Shown: positions 23,241 to 36,914, counted from the first letter of the stretch. The stretch is DNA of 64,000 nt from Vigna angularis (GCF_016808095.1 NC_068971.1:12908501-12972500), one strand, 5' to 3'. Numbers and translations: made by a program. Notes: generated by a model from the letters alone, not told the origin.

Positions 23241-24476
23241 TAACTAGATATGACATGTTTGAAGACTTAAAAGTTAAAAAGAATAACAACAAAAATGAAA
23301 TGAACTTTTTTGAAGTTAAATTATTCTATATATTTACAAATAAAAAATTTGGAAAGCAATAATAAAGAATTTCTATAAACTAAGAGTTTGTTAGGTAAGA
23401 AATAAAAACTTTTATAAGAGAAAAATAAATAAATTGAACATTTTTATAAGTTAAAACCAATTTATGCATAGAAATAAAAAAAATAGTTAAAAAATATATA
23501 AGAGAACTTCTATAAATTATTTTATGCTTAAAAAAAAAACTAGCTTAACTTTTTACTGATCCAAAGAGACGCTAATTTGTGCATTACGAAATGGAAAAGT
23601 TATAATTTCATTTTTTTTTTCTCGTAAAAATACTTAAGAAAATTTATCCAAATGTATTTAAGCACTAAGTAACAATAATTTGCATAAAAAAGTCTCTTGA
23701 AGTCATCTCCTAAATCAATTGTTAAAATGTCTAATCAAAATTAAATTCATGGTTACAAAATTTAGCTTGTCATATTTCTTTTTAGAATAATCAACATACT
23801 TCGTGAATAATATGTACCAAAAATTACTAAAATAATCAACAATCAGTAATTAATTTTAGAGGTTAATTTATAAACGGTTGTCTAAACATTGTCCGTGTCA
23901 GTGATGATTAATCTTATATCACTGTAAAAGAGGTATTAATATAAAACATTGAAAAGTAATTAACAGAGAGTTGATTATTAGTTAATAACATTAAATTTGT
24001 GCGCAAATATAATGTATGAAGATAATAATAATAATGAATTTTTAACTTTAAAAGTAAAGTGTTTCAATTTTTATAATTCATAAAAGAGAAGGAAAGAATT
24101 CGTAATATTTGTTGATAAAGAACTAAATGGTGTTAAGGTGTAGTAAAAATAATTAATATGAGAGACAAATTAGAAAAAAAAAGAGAGGCGAAAACACCAA
24201 TTAAAACGGTGGAGAATCCCAAGCAATTTTGTCCTAAAAGCCAAAAGCTTGAAGAATTTACATGCTAGAATATACACCCTTCAAGAAACTTTCATAGAAG
24301 AATCTTTTAAAAATATATAAGTCCAAGTTTCGTCCGGTCCTACAACAGAGACTTATTAAATACGACTCGAAACAATGAATTCAAGGACAAATATGATCAC
24401 CTATTATTTATGTGTTTATTTAAAGCAAATTATTTACTCTAAACAATAAATACCATTTGCATAAAATAAAACTGAT
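23241..24476. other. AT-rich stretch, no gene
   Basis: A loosely symmetric block at about 23386-23572 (TTTGTTAGGTAAGAAATAAA versus the complement of ACTTTTTACTGATCCAAAGA) recalls MITE ends, but it is too diverged to call. Nothing else is recognised. Confidence 0.5.
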
Positions 24477-25502
24477 CACTAAAAAAAGACCTTTAATGTC
24501 ATCTTTATACGTTTGACTACTCAATATTCAAAGTAAAAAAATAACCGGTGATATTGTTATAATTAAAATCACTATTTAGACGTCGGCTGGGGTCTCCGAC
24601 GTCAAGACCTATTTAAATGTCAGTCTCTACAATTGGACGCCAAAAATAGACGAATGAATAAAAATATTAATATTTTAATTGGCTTTAGACGTTCGGATTT
24701 AGGATGCCCGACGTCTAAGACCTATTTAAACGTCGGGGCCCACCATTGGACGCCGATGAGGTAGTCAGAATTCCATAAGTTACCATTTAAACGTTTGATC
24801 CCGCCACACCGACGTTTAAAGTCTTATTTAGACGTCGGCCCCTCCTAACCCGGACGCCAAATGTGTCCACTAAAATTATATTTTAAACCCTTTAGACGTC
24901 GGCTAGGAGGGGGCCCGACTTCTAAACGTCTGCTATTACCAAAATCGCGAACGCGAGGCAACAATTACGCGCACTCAGTGTTGATCATCTTCCTCGCGTT
25001 TTCTCTCCACGGGCAAAGCTTTTGAGGTTCGTTTTCTCTCTTTTGCACCGTTTAAAATTAGTTTTACTCCGATTACATTACTCTTTGATGCATTATCTTC
25101 CATTTGAACCAATTATAATGCGTTTTTGTTATGTTTTGGTGCAGTTTTGCTTGTGTCCTTGGCCGACGATTTTGAGCGTTTTTGGCCGGCGATTCTTGCG
25201 TTTTTGAACGGTGCACTCCTCCATTTCCCTCCATTGTGTTTTTGAACGGTGCACATGCAGACATCTAATGGATTACAAAGCCAAGATTCGTCCAGGACAT
25301 TAAACGTCGACCGCCCACAAACGTCTGACATGTACTATCCGACATCTATATAGACGTCTGACCTGTACTATCCGACGTCTATATAGACGTTTGACCTGTA
25401 CTATCCGACATCTACATTGACGTCTCCCAATAAGACATCAGTGCGGGATCAAACATTAAAAGCCCTAAATAACAGACGTTAAAAACCTTTTATGCACTAG
25501 TA
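24477..25502. mobile_element. non-autonomous CACTA element with GACGTC subterminal repeats
   Basis: The left end is CACTAAAAAAAGACC and the right end GGTTTTT...GCACTAGTA (last base changed), flanked by the 3-bp duplication gat (24474-24476 and 25503-25505), 1026 bp in all. Both subterminal zones (24570-24915 and 25300-25470) carry many copies of TAGACGTCGG/CCGACGTCTA in both orientations, centred on the palindrome GACGTC. The central part (about 24950-25260) is GC-richer and resembles no gene I know. No transposase is present. Confidence 0.8.
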
Positions 25503-25630
25503 GATGTACCAACAAATTCTAAGTTTAGAGATGAGAATTTTAAATTTATAAAAATAAATAATATAAAATATAATTACAATTAATTTATTGTCTTAAATGA
25601 TTGACTTGAGCGCAATATTGTCACACAACA

Positions 25631-25747
<117 letters not shown>

Positions 25748-25860
25748 TTTCTAACATATGTAAGCTCTTTTTTCAATTGGTACATTTTAGCAAAGTATAC
25801 CGGGTTTTAGTAGACAAAAATATTCTCATATATTATGAATTCTAAGTTTTAAGGTCAAAG

Positions 25861-27762
25861 GTATTTGAATAATTTTCATTTTCAAAACTAAAAGAAAAAC
25901 AAGAAACCCTCGAACCCTTGCTCACTTTTCTTTCATCCCTCATTCCTTTCAACCATTTCTCTTTCATCTCTCTCACTCTAACCTTCTCTCTATCATTCCT
26001 ACAGTACCCCAACTTAAAAAAATCAGAAACACTCACCTAACCCTAATCTAGCTTCGTCACTTATCCAATTTGTTTTTCTCTCATCTCCATCCTCTCTCTC
26101 ACCCATACACAGTAACCCACAACACCACAATTTGTTGCTCTTGCTCTGTTTGTTCCTTTAGTTTCCACTTTAATAACAAAATAATTGATGATGTTGATGT
26201 TGATTTTTTATTGGAGGGTTGTGTTATATCTTTTTCCTTTTGATTGTTATTAAATTTCGTTTTTAAATTTCGTTTTTAGCTTTTAGAATTAGTAGTTTAT
26301 CTCTAGGGAGATTTGATATTTTGACTATTAAGTTGTTCATAAATATTTTCCAGAAGAGAAAATTCGTTATGTGGAAAAGGGATTCCGGAAGGGGTAAGTC
26401 ATTGTCTAAAAAATGAATTTCTGAAATAAGCTCTTAAATATAATTCTAAAAACATATTTTCTGTTGAGAACAATATTTTGGAATATACTTTTCACCTTCC
26501 TGCATATAACCAACATCAAAACACAACAAAAATATGAAGCTCCTGCACATCGTACTAAATGATACAACAGGAAGACATTATTGAAGAGAGTTATGAATAG
26601 AGAAAATTGTTGTTGTTGACCTTGTCCCCTTATTCAGAAAAGAAACCATTACTTGTTCCCTTTCGAGTGTTTCATATTGATAAGCATATTTTCATTTCCT
26701 TTTTGTAAAAATAATAAAAATATTCTAACAAATTATTCATCTTCTAGATTTGAACAAATGGTAGAATATTGACTAGTTTCCAAGAAGAACTGCATTAACT
26801 AATTAAACACCAACCACAAATTAGTAAACTAGCCATAATGAACCTGTTAGCTCTCAGTTGGATCAAAACATTACTTTTCAAAGTAAATCACATAATGTAA
26901 ATTTATTTAAAACAATTCACATTTCCAACTTGTTTGGTATGATGTTGTCATTCTGATTTATTATTTGCTACAAAAGTGAAATTAAGAAAAACAAAAGACA
27001 CTAAATTTCAAACTGGAATTTAAACTTAATAGATTTGTTACAATCACACTCATAATTTAACTTCTACTCCTTTCATTTCTATGATTTTATCAAAATTATA
27101 AATATGATGTTATCATTCTGATTTATCATTTGTCGTAGAAGTGAAATTAATAAAAACAAAACGCACTGAATTTCAAATTGGAATTTAAACTTAATAAATG
27201 TGTTACCATCACACTCATAGTTTAACTTCTACTCCTTTCATTTTTATGATCTTATAAAAATTGGTATTAAGAAACTAAATGCTTTGCAACTATTATGAGT
27301 TGATGCTAACGTCTTTTCGCGGGGTATTTCTTGTTTTTTTTAGTTTTGAAATTATTGAAATTATTGTAAACTTTAGTTTATTTACAAATTTAATAACAAT
27401 CAGAAAGGAAAAGGTATAACACCGTCCTCTAATCAAAAATCAACATCAACATCATCAATTATTTTGTTATTGAAGTGGAAAACAAATGAACCAAAAAAGC
27501 AAGAGAAACATATTACGGTGTCGTGGGTTGCTATGTGTGTGGATGTGAGAGAGGATGAAGATGAGAAAGAAACAAATTGGATAAGTGAAGAAGGTGAATT
27601 AGAGTTAGGGGAGAGATTCTGATTCTTTCAGTTAGGCTACTGTAAGAATGACAGAGAGATATAAAAGAGAAAGGGTTGAGAAGAATGAGGGATGAGAGAG
27701 AGGTGAGTAAGGGTTGGAGGTTTCTTGTTTTCTTTTTTTTAGTTTTGAGATTGAAAATTATT

Positions 27763-27770
<8 letters not shown>
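25861..27770. repeat. large inverted repeat (fold-back element)
   Basis: The left arm (25861-26272) and the reverse complement of the right arm (about 27385-27770) match along their length at roughly 75-80%. Shared landmarks in order are TATTTGAATAATTTTCA, CATCCCTCATTC, CACTTATCCAATTTGTTT, ATTATTTTGTTATT/AATAACAAAATAATTGATG and ATTGTTATTAAATTT. About 1.1 kb of AT-rich spacer separates the arms. No coding region spans them. It could be a fold-back transposon or a MULE-type element with very long TIRs; no target duplication is visible because microsatellite sequence abuts the right arm. Confidence 0.75.
26939..27270. repeat. 165-bp tandem duplication in the fold-back spacer
   Basis: Two direct copies, each starting ATGATGTTRTCATTCTGATT and ending in CTTCTACTCCTTTCATTT plus a short AT-rich tail, at roughly 88-90% identity. 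Confidence 0.85.
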
Positions 27771-27813
<43 letters not shown>

Positions 27814-27880
27814 GTACGTATGTATATATATATACGTATGTATGTATACGTGTGTATGTATATGTGTGTATGTATATATT
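27766..27880. repeat. compound (TA)n / TATG-rich microsatellite
   Basis: A run of about 20 TA units passes into TATG, TACG and TGTG variants. Confidence 0.95.
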
Positions 27881-27889
27881 GATTTTTGT

Positions 27890-29889
27890 GTGACTTTACT
27901 CCTTCTCGTTAACTATTGATTTTGATACGTGTGAAATACTTGAGTTTTCTTATTTTCTTATCTCCTTCATTCCCTTATTATATCATATATATTGTTCATT
28001 CTTTTGGTTTTATTTAATTAAATTACTTTAATTTACTTATATTTTAATTATATAAGCATCCCATTATGCTGAAATTGTATGGTTTCTTTGATGGATTTTG
28101 TTTTACAGAATAATGCTTTTTACAAAAATTTCTTAAATAGATTCGTTGGAACATTATTTTATCAGATGGATTTGTGTAACGTAGAAGGGTTTTTTTTTTT
28201 TATTTTTTACTTTTTTGTTTTTCTGGTTTTCTAAAATCTGAAGGAATAATAAATAAATTTGAAGTTAAAATTAAAATTAAAATTATAAAAATAGTTAATT
28301 AAAAAAATTGGTTTAATTTTAATTAAAAAATTCATATTTGAAATTACTTTTTTATTATTTTTTTAAAAAATTAAAAATATTATAATAGAAAATATTTACG
28401 ATCAATAATAATGATATTAATATTTTAAAATTTAAAATATATTTATTTTTTCCAATAAACCATTATAATGATAAGACCTTTAATTGCCAATTATATTACA
28501 AAATTAAAAGTTATTCTCTCATAAAGAGTCTTCTAGTTTTTTTTCTCTCAAATAATTAAAATTTAATTTCAAAATATTTAATTAATTATTTTTCTTTTAT
28601 TTCAAATATATTCTTTAATGTTTAATTTTTTATCTCTTTAAAAAAAATTCCATAATTCGATCATTGGGGAGTAATTCCAAAGGTGTTTCTTATCGGACAC
28701 AAAAAAATCAGTTGACAATCCAACTCCCGTCTATTTGACTATTTAAAAAATATATTACTTAGGAAAAAATTTATAGATACTAATTTTTGTTATATAATTT
28801 GCAACAAATTTTGTTATTATTATAATAGTTTGTTAAAAAAGATGAATGAGAAATAATAGATAAATTTAAAATTTTCAACATTTGTAATATTCTTGTTATA
28901 ATTATTGATCATAAATATTCATTATTATAATATTTTATTTTTCAAAGCATTAATAATAATTAAAACAGTTATAACTTGTGATTTTTAATTGATTCCAAAG
29001 TTATTGTAAAAATAACATCTAAGGCTACAATTTTCATGAAGAATAGTAAGAATAATTCAAAAATTATTGAACTAATCATTATTTACAAAATCGTTAATGA
29101 ATATTAAGAAAAGTTTTTCTCCACTTGCTTTCAGGTTTGAATCTGCTGTATGACTTTTAATTCACTAAGTAATTTTTTGTCCGTTTAGTAAATTTTAATT
29201 CACTGCGATAATTTATATATTACAACAAGAAAATTAGGAATCATCAAATGTATTCAAGGTCGAGGACAATGTTGACTCTCTCGATGAAATATTATGAATA
29301 AAATTTTCCTTCGCTGAACGAAATTTTTCAAAAGTCAACTCCAAACTTCAACCAATATTTCTCTTCACCAAAATAAATTTTCAATAAGTTTCAAATGTTT
29401 AAATTTACCCACCTATAGCATTATTTCTACATTCACACAAATTCAACCAATTTTGACTACATAAAACTAATTGTTCTAAGTTTAAGCAAATCCAAAGAGT
29501 AAAATGAAATTCAAAATTTGTCATTCAACCTTAACCATTCATAATTTCCTCATCCAAGTTAAATTCTTCCTATTTAAATATCTTGGAAACAACTACTAAA
29601 ACAAAATCTTTACTCTTATTTAATTTGACCATCATTAACCATCTAAATCATTATTTCTAAATTTTTACAAACATAATTAGAGTTAACAACAACAAAGTCA
29701 AATATACAATCTTAAAAGAAACAATAATTTTCAAAAGCAAACAAATCACACCCACATGTACTATTTATAATAATTCCAACATTCATGACAATTTATTATT
29801 ATCATCAACTCATAACTCTCATCCTAAATAATAACATTTTTCATAATATATGCACCATAGCAAGTAATAAGTAAATTATTGTTCTCTCA
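27890..29889. other. AT-rich intergenic stretch, nothing recognised
   Basis: Very AT-rich with homopolymer runs; no gene, RNA or element end that I can support. Confidence 0.55.
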
Positions 29890-31285
29890 AAAGACTTGTG
29901 CAACACATGACAATTAGCATATTCAATAACTAATTAGACATCCTTACAAGAACACACCAAAAATATTTTTGGAGTTTTTATCAAATACTTGATGTGAGAA
30001 TGAAATTAACATAGATTATTTACGTTATCATGATTAGACTTCACCAACTTTACTCTCATACATATTCAACCATCTCAATTCCAATTTCATGTTAAAATCA
30101 ACTCGCAAACTTACTCAAATCTTAATCTCTTAACAACTTGAGCCTATGGTTCCTTATTAAGTTTCATTTCTTTGAATCCGCAACAAGCAAACATTCCTTA
30201 AGAGCAAAAGTCTTAAATTACTAATGAATCATTATTTATCACTAGATGCAACCTCTATTAGGTTGTTTTAGTTATAGGTCACAAAAGATATTTTCGAACA
30301 CCTGAAAAACTAATTATCAAATCATAAGTAATTAAGATACAATAAGAATTAAGCATACTAACATTGAAACAAAATATATATATATATATATACTAACAAC
30401 AAAAATTTAACAAAAGTTCAGTTTATTACATATAATATTAACAAATAGGTTAGCTCTCCAAAGTAGAGAACTTATGTCATACAAAATGAAGAATTAGGTA
30501 AGAAATTGGAACCTAAGAGATGATAAAGGTCCTTCCTCAAGGAACCTAGAAGTTTCTCCAAGCTTCAATCATGCATTCCTTTCGTATATAAACATTTATT
30601 TTGCATATCATCTCCCTCTTCAAGCTCCAAAGGATGAAAACACCATGGATGCAGATTGAGACCCTTAGCAACCTTCAAGGGTCTCTCCTAGTTGCACAAG
30701 GTGGTGATAAATCATAGAAGTGAGAGAATTAGTTGAAACACTTATAGAAGCACGAATAAATACCTAAATATATCATATTAGCATGACACTACTCGATGCA
30801 ACCTCTAGACTTTTAGGCACAATCAATTAAACCGTGAAAGGGATACTTTCTGCCAAGCCACTACTTGGTGTCGCCAACTACTGCCCAATTCCATCACTAT
30901 CTTCTTCATATCTCGCCTAACAATAAGATCCTCCGCCCAAAGAGATAGGTGGAGCCCAACACCTTTTTTGTTTCGCCAAGTGTTGGGAAGCTATGTAACT
31001 CTGTTTGCTTTGTGTTTTTGGACAAATTCATCCTATATTGTCTAATCATGTTTCCTTGAAGTCTAGCTTGTTCTTTCTCTACCAAAATTGCTTCTTATTC
31101 ACTTATTTCACTCACTTAAATGGATATTATAGGTAAAATAAGCACAAAATAACTAAAACATAAGAAAATATAAAAACAAGACAAAGTTGAAGATTAAACA
31201 AAATAAAACCTATAGTCTATAATTTATTTTATGAATAAAATTTAGCACAAATAAAAGATAAAATCAACATTATCATAATTCAATA
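29890..31285 (-). mobile_element. degenerate gypsy-type LTR
   Basis: It follows the layout of the + strand reading of the LTR at 1634-2990. A TTACTCTCATACATATTCAA segment (30050) matches TTACTCTTATGCATATATGA (1900). Then come a run of short Cys-less C/T blocks, a GC-richer middle with repeated CGCC/GCC motifs (30840-30990), and an end AAATCAACATTATCATAATT (31262) like AAATCAACCATTATCATTAT (2961). Divergence is high and the ends are not resolved, so strand and limits are inferred. Confidence 0.35.
30374..30392. repeat. short (TA)n run
   Basis: Nine or ten TA units. Confidence 0.9.
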
Positions 31286-31442
31286 AGAGTATACAAATAA
31301 ACTCAAAGTACATCTCAAAATTTCTTCCAAACCTGATATTTCACTTCAATTTAAACTAAAAGCATAAATTAAACATTTTTGCATCAACTTAAATTGTAAA
31401 ATCTAATTCATTTAGGAAAGTTAATAATCATAGTTTCTCTTA

Positions 31443-33245
31443 GGCTTAAATACCTACTTAGTCCCCGTGTTAATAGCTAAATTTCCGTTTAATACCCGGT
31501 TTTAAAAATGAAGACATTAGGTCCCTATATTATGAAAAGTGTATGACTTTAGTCCTGTCCGTTAAGTTGGTAGTAACGGTGTTAACTCCGCGCTGACGTG
31601 GCTACGCTTCTTTTCTCTCTCCTCTGCTCTTCCTGACACCTTCTGATTTGCTCCTAAATTCCTTCCAGCTTTTATATTTGTTTTGTCTGTAATTGGCAAC
31701 CCCGTTTTTAGGCAACTTCTTCCACAATTTGCTGAGTCTTGGACGTGAGAAAATAAGGTGAGGGCCCCTCCATTTTGCAAACTCTCTTGTCATGTTCTGC
31801 ACCTTGCAACCGTGGACGACCTTCCATACTCTTCTTCCTTCACACGTTGCACACCATTCCAGCCGTGGGTTCCCTTCTCCATTCCAAGAATCTACTCTTC
31901 TCCTTCTCTTTGTTGTGCATACCATTCCAGCCCCTTGCTCACGTGAATTTCCTTCCAGCCGTGGCTCCTTTCTCCATTTCAATCAGCCGTAGCCTTCTCA
32001 TGCTCCCAAGCTGCTGGACATGGAGATAGTTGGACTACTCTTCTTTGCATAGACCAAGACCGTGGAGCACCTTGGTGCTGGACTCTGCTGCCATGTACTG
32101 CTGCAGCTGTCCGAGAGCTTCTCTTCTTCTAAGAAAAATCAATGGACAATGTGCTCTCTTCCGTGTGCTGCTCTTGATAGCTGGCTGCTCCAAAGCTTTG
32201 CTTCTCATGGACCCTTTTGGATGAAGATTTGAAGGAGTGCAGATCTTGTGTTGATGTCCGCATGCAGCCCTCCATTGTGTTTCTCTTCAAAATGAAGATC
32301 ACTTGCAGCCATGGGCCGTGGCATGCTTCTCTGCTACTGGACCTTCTTTCACCGTGTGCAAGCTGTTGTCTTTAGCTTCCAGCTAACGTGGGCTGCCTTT
32401 GACGTGATGTACCTTCTTTGCTTCCACATTTCAGCTCACTCGTGAGCACCTCTTGGAGGTGAGAAAAGAAATAAGGTTGGGGCCCTCCAAGCTACTCTTC
32501 CGTGACCACATATGTTTTGAAGCCAAAAACAACAAATCTAGTGTGACCGTGAATGCATAAGAATTGTGGCAGCAACTTTCTTTAAAAACCGTGAGCTTCT
32601 TTTTTCCATTGAATGTCCAAAACCAAAAGCTTCGTGGAAGAGCATGGAGAGTGAAAAATCTGCACTACAAGCCAAAGTGAATATACATCTTTTCCATGTG
32701 GGCCGTGTGGTTGTATTCATTAATTAAAAATCAAAAGCATAGAATGTTGGAGCTCCTTCATTTGCACGTAGGCTTTCAAAGTGGTGGCCCCCTCCTCCAT
32801 GTGCTTCATGGCCGTTTGCTTATATAGAAAAGGAATGACAATTTGCTCTTTCCTTAATGACAATTTGCATAAACCAAGACCGTGGAGCACCTTGCTGCTG
32901 GACTCTACTGCCATGTACTGCTGTAGTTGTCCGAAGGCTTCTCTTCTTCTAAGAAAAATCAACGGACAATGTGCAAAAAGCATGAAGTGTAGAGAAAGGT
33001 TTGGTGAGAGAGAAATCATGAAAATCATTAATATACAAAAAGCAGAAGGTGTCAAGAAGAGCAGAGGAGAGAGAAAAGAAGCGTAGCCACGTCAGCGCGG
33101 AGTTAACACCGTTACTACCAACTTAACGGACAGGACTAAAGTCATACACTTTTCATAATATAGGGACCTAATGTCTTCATTTTTAAAACCGGGTATTAAA
33201 TGGAAATTCAGCTATTAACACGGGGACTAAGTAGGTATTTAAGCC
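31443..33245. mobile_element. MULE-like element, near-identical 203-bp TIRs
   Basis: The inverted repeats at 31443-31645 and 33043-33245 begin GGCTTAAATACCTACTTAGT and differ at only about three or four of 203 positions. A perfect 9-bp target duplication tttctctta flanks them (31434-31442 and 33246-33254). This is a recently mobile, non-autonomous Mutator-type element. The 1.4-kb interior is GC-richer than the surroundings (CCGTGG-, GCTGCTGG-rich). It has no long frame and no transposase; its origin is unknown. Confidence 0.88.
32040..32972. repeat. internal direct duplication in the 31443-33245 element
   Basis: The block at about 32045-32147 (ACCAAGACCGTGGAGCACCT to AATGGACAATGTGC) recurs at about 32872-32974 with a handful of changes. 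Confidence 0.85.
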
Positions 33246-33254
33246 TTTCTCTTA

Positions 33255-35269
33255 CTTGAAAAATTAGGTACTCTAGGACTCCATTCTTGGTTCACATAGG
33301 AAAGTCACTTGCTTATAGAAGATTTTGATTTCCAAACTAACACTAGTGCAATAAAGGGTTTTGACATCAGTTTGTTTTGCTATTATATTTTAGTTCTACA
33401 ACCAAAACATATATGAGAAAGTAAAAAATTGGAGGTTTAAGCTTTGATTCCTATCTGAAACCTATACTTCATAAATATGGTTGGATTGGCAAACAACCAA
33501 AGCATGAAATGATTAACAAAAAGCTATAGGTTTCAATCAAATATGAGCAAGAACGAGAGTAAGAACGAGAGAGACCAAAACCAATTGCTCAAATGTGAAC
33601 CAACAACCAAGACAAAAGCAATGTTGTGACATCCAAAAAATAACAAACAAGAACCAACACGAATCTGCAATGTTGCAACGCCTCAACGTGAAAAGACGAC
33701 ATTGGCCACCAAAATGCAGCAGCGACACCAAACAAGAAGAAAAACAATGTTAGGAGAAGGAAGAGAAAAACGAGAATGAAAGGAAGAGATAAACGAGAAA
33801 CGAAAAGGAACATAAACAATAGTGAAGACAAAAACAAACCTCAATGTTATAATGGAAGAAAACGTGAAATTATAGTGACAAAGTAGAAGAATGCAGCGAC
33901 ACTATGCAACATGAATTTTCACGAGTTGTAAATATTTACAAATTTATCATATATAGATGAGTATATACTTCGATTCTAGGTTAGACCAAAAAGCCTGTAC
34001 TTTGACACCCACAGTAAAGTCTTTTAAAAATATGATAGTATTTTTTAAATTAATTATAGAATTTAAGATTCATGGTTCTAAGATAATTAAAACCTACAGT
34101 TGTGCCAATAATTTAAAAAATGTCATCACATTTTGAAGGACTTCATTTTTCTTCAATTGAAGCTTATTAGATGAAGTTAAATCATCTTCAATTGAAGCTT
34201 ATAAAAACATTATCATAACCCTATATTAATAGATATTTATCTTTCTCCATCAAAACATAAAGTAAACTTAAATTTCTATACATTGCAAATGACTCACATA
34301 AAAACAATCTAAAAAACAAGATAAAAAACTTATTTTAAATAAAAATATGATCGTAGCTATTATTCTTCTCTCTAGTATGCTAAACTTAAACTTAGACTCA
34401 ATTCTTAAAAAAAATGATAATTTGTTCATTAATATAAACAAACAATAATTATTTTCAGAAATAATAACTTTTATAAAATGAAATTATAGTAATTAACTTT
34501 TTTCTATCTATATTTTTTTATTTAAACAATAAAATATTAGTTATTAGTCTTATTCTAACCATTTAGACCAAACCATAACTACTTTTTATTCAAGGACAAT
34601 TCAAGGATTTAGAAGCCTAAAGTAAACTTTGTTAAAGTGTGATAATCTAGGAACCCTTTATTTTGAAGTTTAACAAAATCATTTAACGAAATAGTGTTTA
34701 TCAAAAAGTTTGTCTGGGATAACTCACTAAACGCTATATATATCTAAACAATATTCTAAACACAATACACTATCATAAACAATATATAGAACAAATCATA
34801 CTAAACACTATATTACACGGATTACGCAAAACACTAATAAACATCTATTGTTTTAAATCCAATGTAGGAATAATACTTTTTTGTGTTGTGTAGTTTCTCT
34901 TTATATGTGCAATCCTTCATAGACAAATGCTTTATTCAAAAGTTATGTGTTGATTCAAAAGGAGGTTGAGAAATAAAAAGACATTCTAGGAATGTTTCTT
35001 TAATGCTTTTTGTCTTACCAATTTGTACAGCAACACAATTTCTCTGCACAAGCAAAGTAACATCTCACAACGTACAAAAGCCTACCACAACTATTTCAAA
35101 GTTAATGCTCAAGAGTAACAAATCTTTTTCGAAGTTTCCTATAAATAAAAGACCGCATGAAGAAAATAACAATGAATTAATTGCACATATTCTTACACTG
35201 TGTCATCTAACTTTGTAATAAGTCACTTTAGATCTACTTTGCATTTATCAATATCCTCTCTAAGAGAGT
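33255..35269. other. AT-rich stretch with one possible CACTA left end
   Basis: CACTAGTGCAATAAAGGGTT at 33341, preceded by taa, looks like a CACTA-family left terminus. Some 650 bp later GCCTGTACTTTGACACCC (about 33992) may be decayed subterminal sequence. No matching right end was found, so no element is called. The rest is unrecognised. Confidence 0.4.
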
Positions 35270-35560
35270 TTTTCATCTGTTCTTGTTTTTAAAATACTTT
35301 GTTGTTTTTGGATAATGAAAAGTGATTTAAAACACTTAGTTTGTTTAAGTCAAGGGGAGTTAAACAATTTTAGCCAGTTGTGCTATTGTAAAACCAAGAG
35401 TGATGAAATTCGTAACTTGTTAAAGCTAATCAAACCCTTTAAGAGTGCTTAAAAGAAAATTGGACGTAGCTCAGGTTGAGTGAATCAATATAAAAATGAT
35501 CTTTCATCTCTGTTATCTTTTGTTATTTCTAAATGCTTTCATAAATTTTTAGGTGTATGC
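35270..35560 (+). mobile_element. SIRE/Maximus-like LTR remnant
   Basis: The series CTTTAAGAGTGCTTAAAAGA, TTGGACGTAGCTCAGGTTGA and GTGAATCAATATAAAAATGA is typical of the 3' half of legume SIRE-type copia LTRs. A related series, TTGGATGTAGG ... AACCAGGATAAAAAT, occurs in the LTR at 45727-46975. No ends are visible. Confidence 0.35.
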
Positions 35561-36910
35561 AGACCATCTAACCCTTAAAAAAATGTCTAGCACTAATTGC
35601 AAAATGTTTTCAAACTTTATTCATGCTCTCTTTTTAGAGTTTACTTGTTATTTCAAATTTAAGAATGATGCCTTTTATTTAATTTTCTTTTTTTTGAGTT
35701 TTTTACGTAAACATTATCTATTAAATTGTTGTAATAATTTCATTTAACTTTCATACTGTTCTCCCATTCTAACTCGTGTTCATAGCTTATTTCTTTAGAA
35801 ATTTCATCTCCATTTTAACCAAAAGACTAAACTCTAACCTAATTAATACTTTTACAATTGCAAAAAGTTTTAGATCCTCATTAAAATATATGCAAAAAAG
35901 ACTCTCAAAATCCATAAATTAAAAAATACTGAAAAATAAAACTGGATAATCCTAATACAAATTCAAAAGAAATAATAAAAAATAAATGATAAAAAGAAAA
36001 ACATACTAACCAAAAATTAAAATAAAAAATTGTTACACAGACAAAATAAGATTTAAAAAATAAAATTTGCCCAAAAACCTGAAAAAAAAACACAGCGAGA
36101 ATGAAAGAGATAAGTGGATGAGTCACATAAAAAAATAAAAAGAAAATTTATTACAAGAAAATAAAAATAATTAATTATTCTCTTTTTCCTAGAAAAGAAA
36201 TTATAATTTATTAAAAAAATATAACTCGTTAAATATGACTTTTAATATCAATAAAAATTAACTGATATTAATTTAATTAAATATTAATTTCAAACATAAA
36301 GTAATGATTAATTTAATAGAACCATATTATACTAATTATTTTTTGGATATTTTTCTTCTTAGACATAATTTTGTAATTAAATTAATAGAGGTATATTAAG
36401 AAAAAAAATTGAGGCATTTTTTTCTCAAAAATAATTTTATAACTAATTTAATACTAAAAAAGTTAACTTTTTTTTATATATTTCAAGGTAATGTTTTACC
36501 TGTTTCACTCTTCAACCGGTGCTACTCTTATTCAAAGTCAACTCATTTTCCTATCATTGAAAAACAATCAAAACCATTAGGCAGTAATTTATACTCCATG
36601 TCACTTTTGCGAATATCTTTTATCTTTAATTACAAGAAAGAAAAATAAAAATAAAATATATAAAAGAAAGAAAATGTAGGAAAAGAAATATGAAAAAGAA
36701 TTAAAATACAAAGAAATATATGTTTGTTCCTTTAAGGAGAAAATAACTTAAAAATAAAGACACATTTTCATTTTAAAAAATCATAAATAAATTGTTTAAA
36801 GTTAATTTTACCCCTACATTCATTATTGACAAATATATAATAGAGTAAAATTGAAAAACATCAACTTTTTTTACGTTTTTAGTTTTTTATGCTCATATTA
36901 AGTGAAAATA
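35561..36910. other. AT-rich stretch, nothing recognised
   Basis: No gene or repeat end that I can support. Confidence 0.55.
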
Positions 36911-36914
36911 AACA

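Noticed and set aside
31602..31982. 126-codon minus frame and overlapping + frames
   Set aside because: They lie across the TIR and interior of a MULE-like element, with no family motif.
33341..34035. complete CACTA element
   Set aside because: The left end is convincing but no right TAGTG end or matching 3-bp duplication was found.
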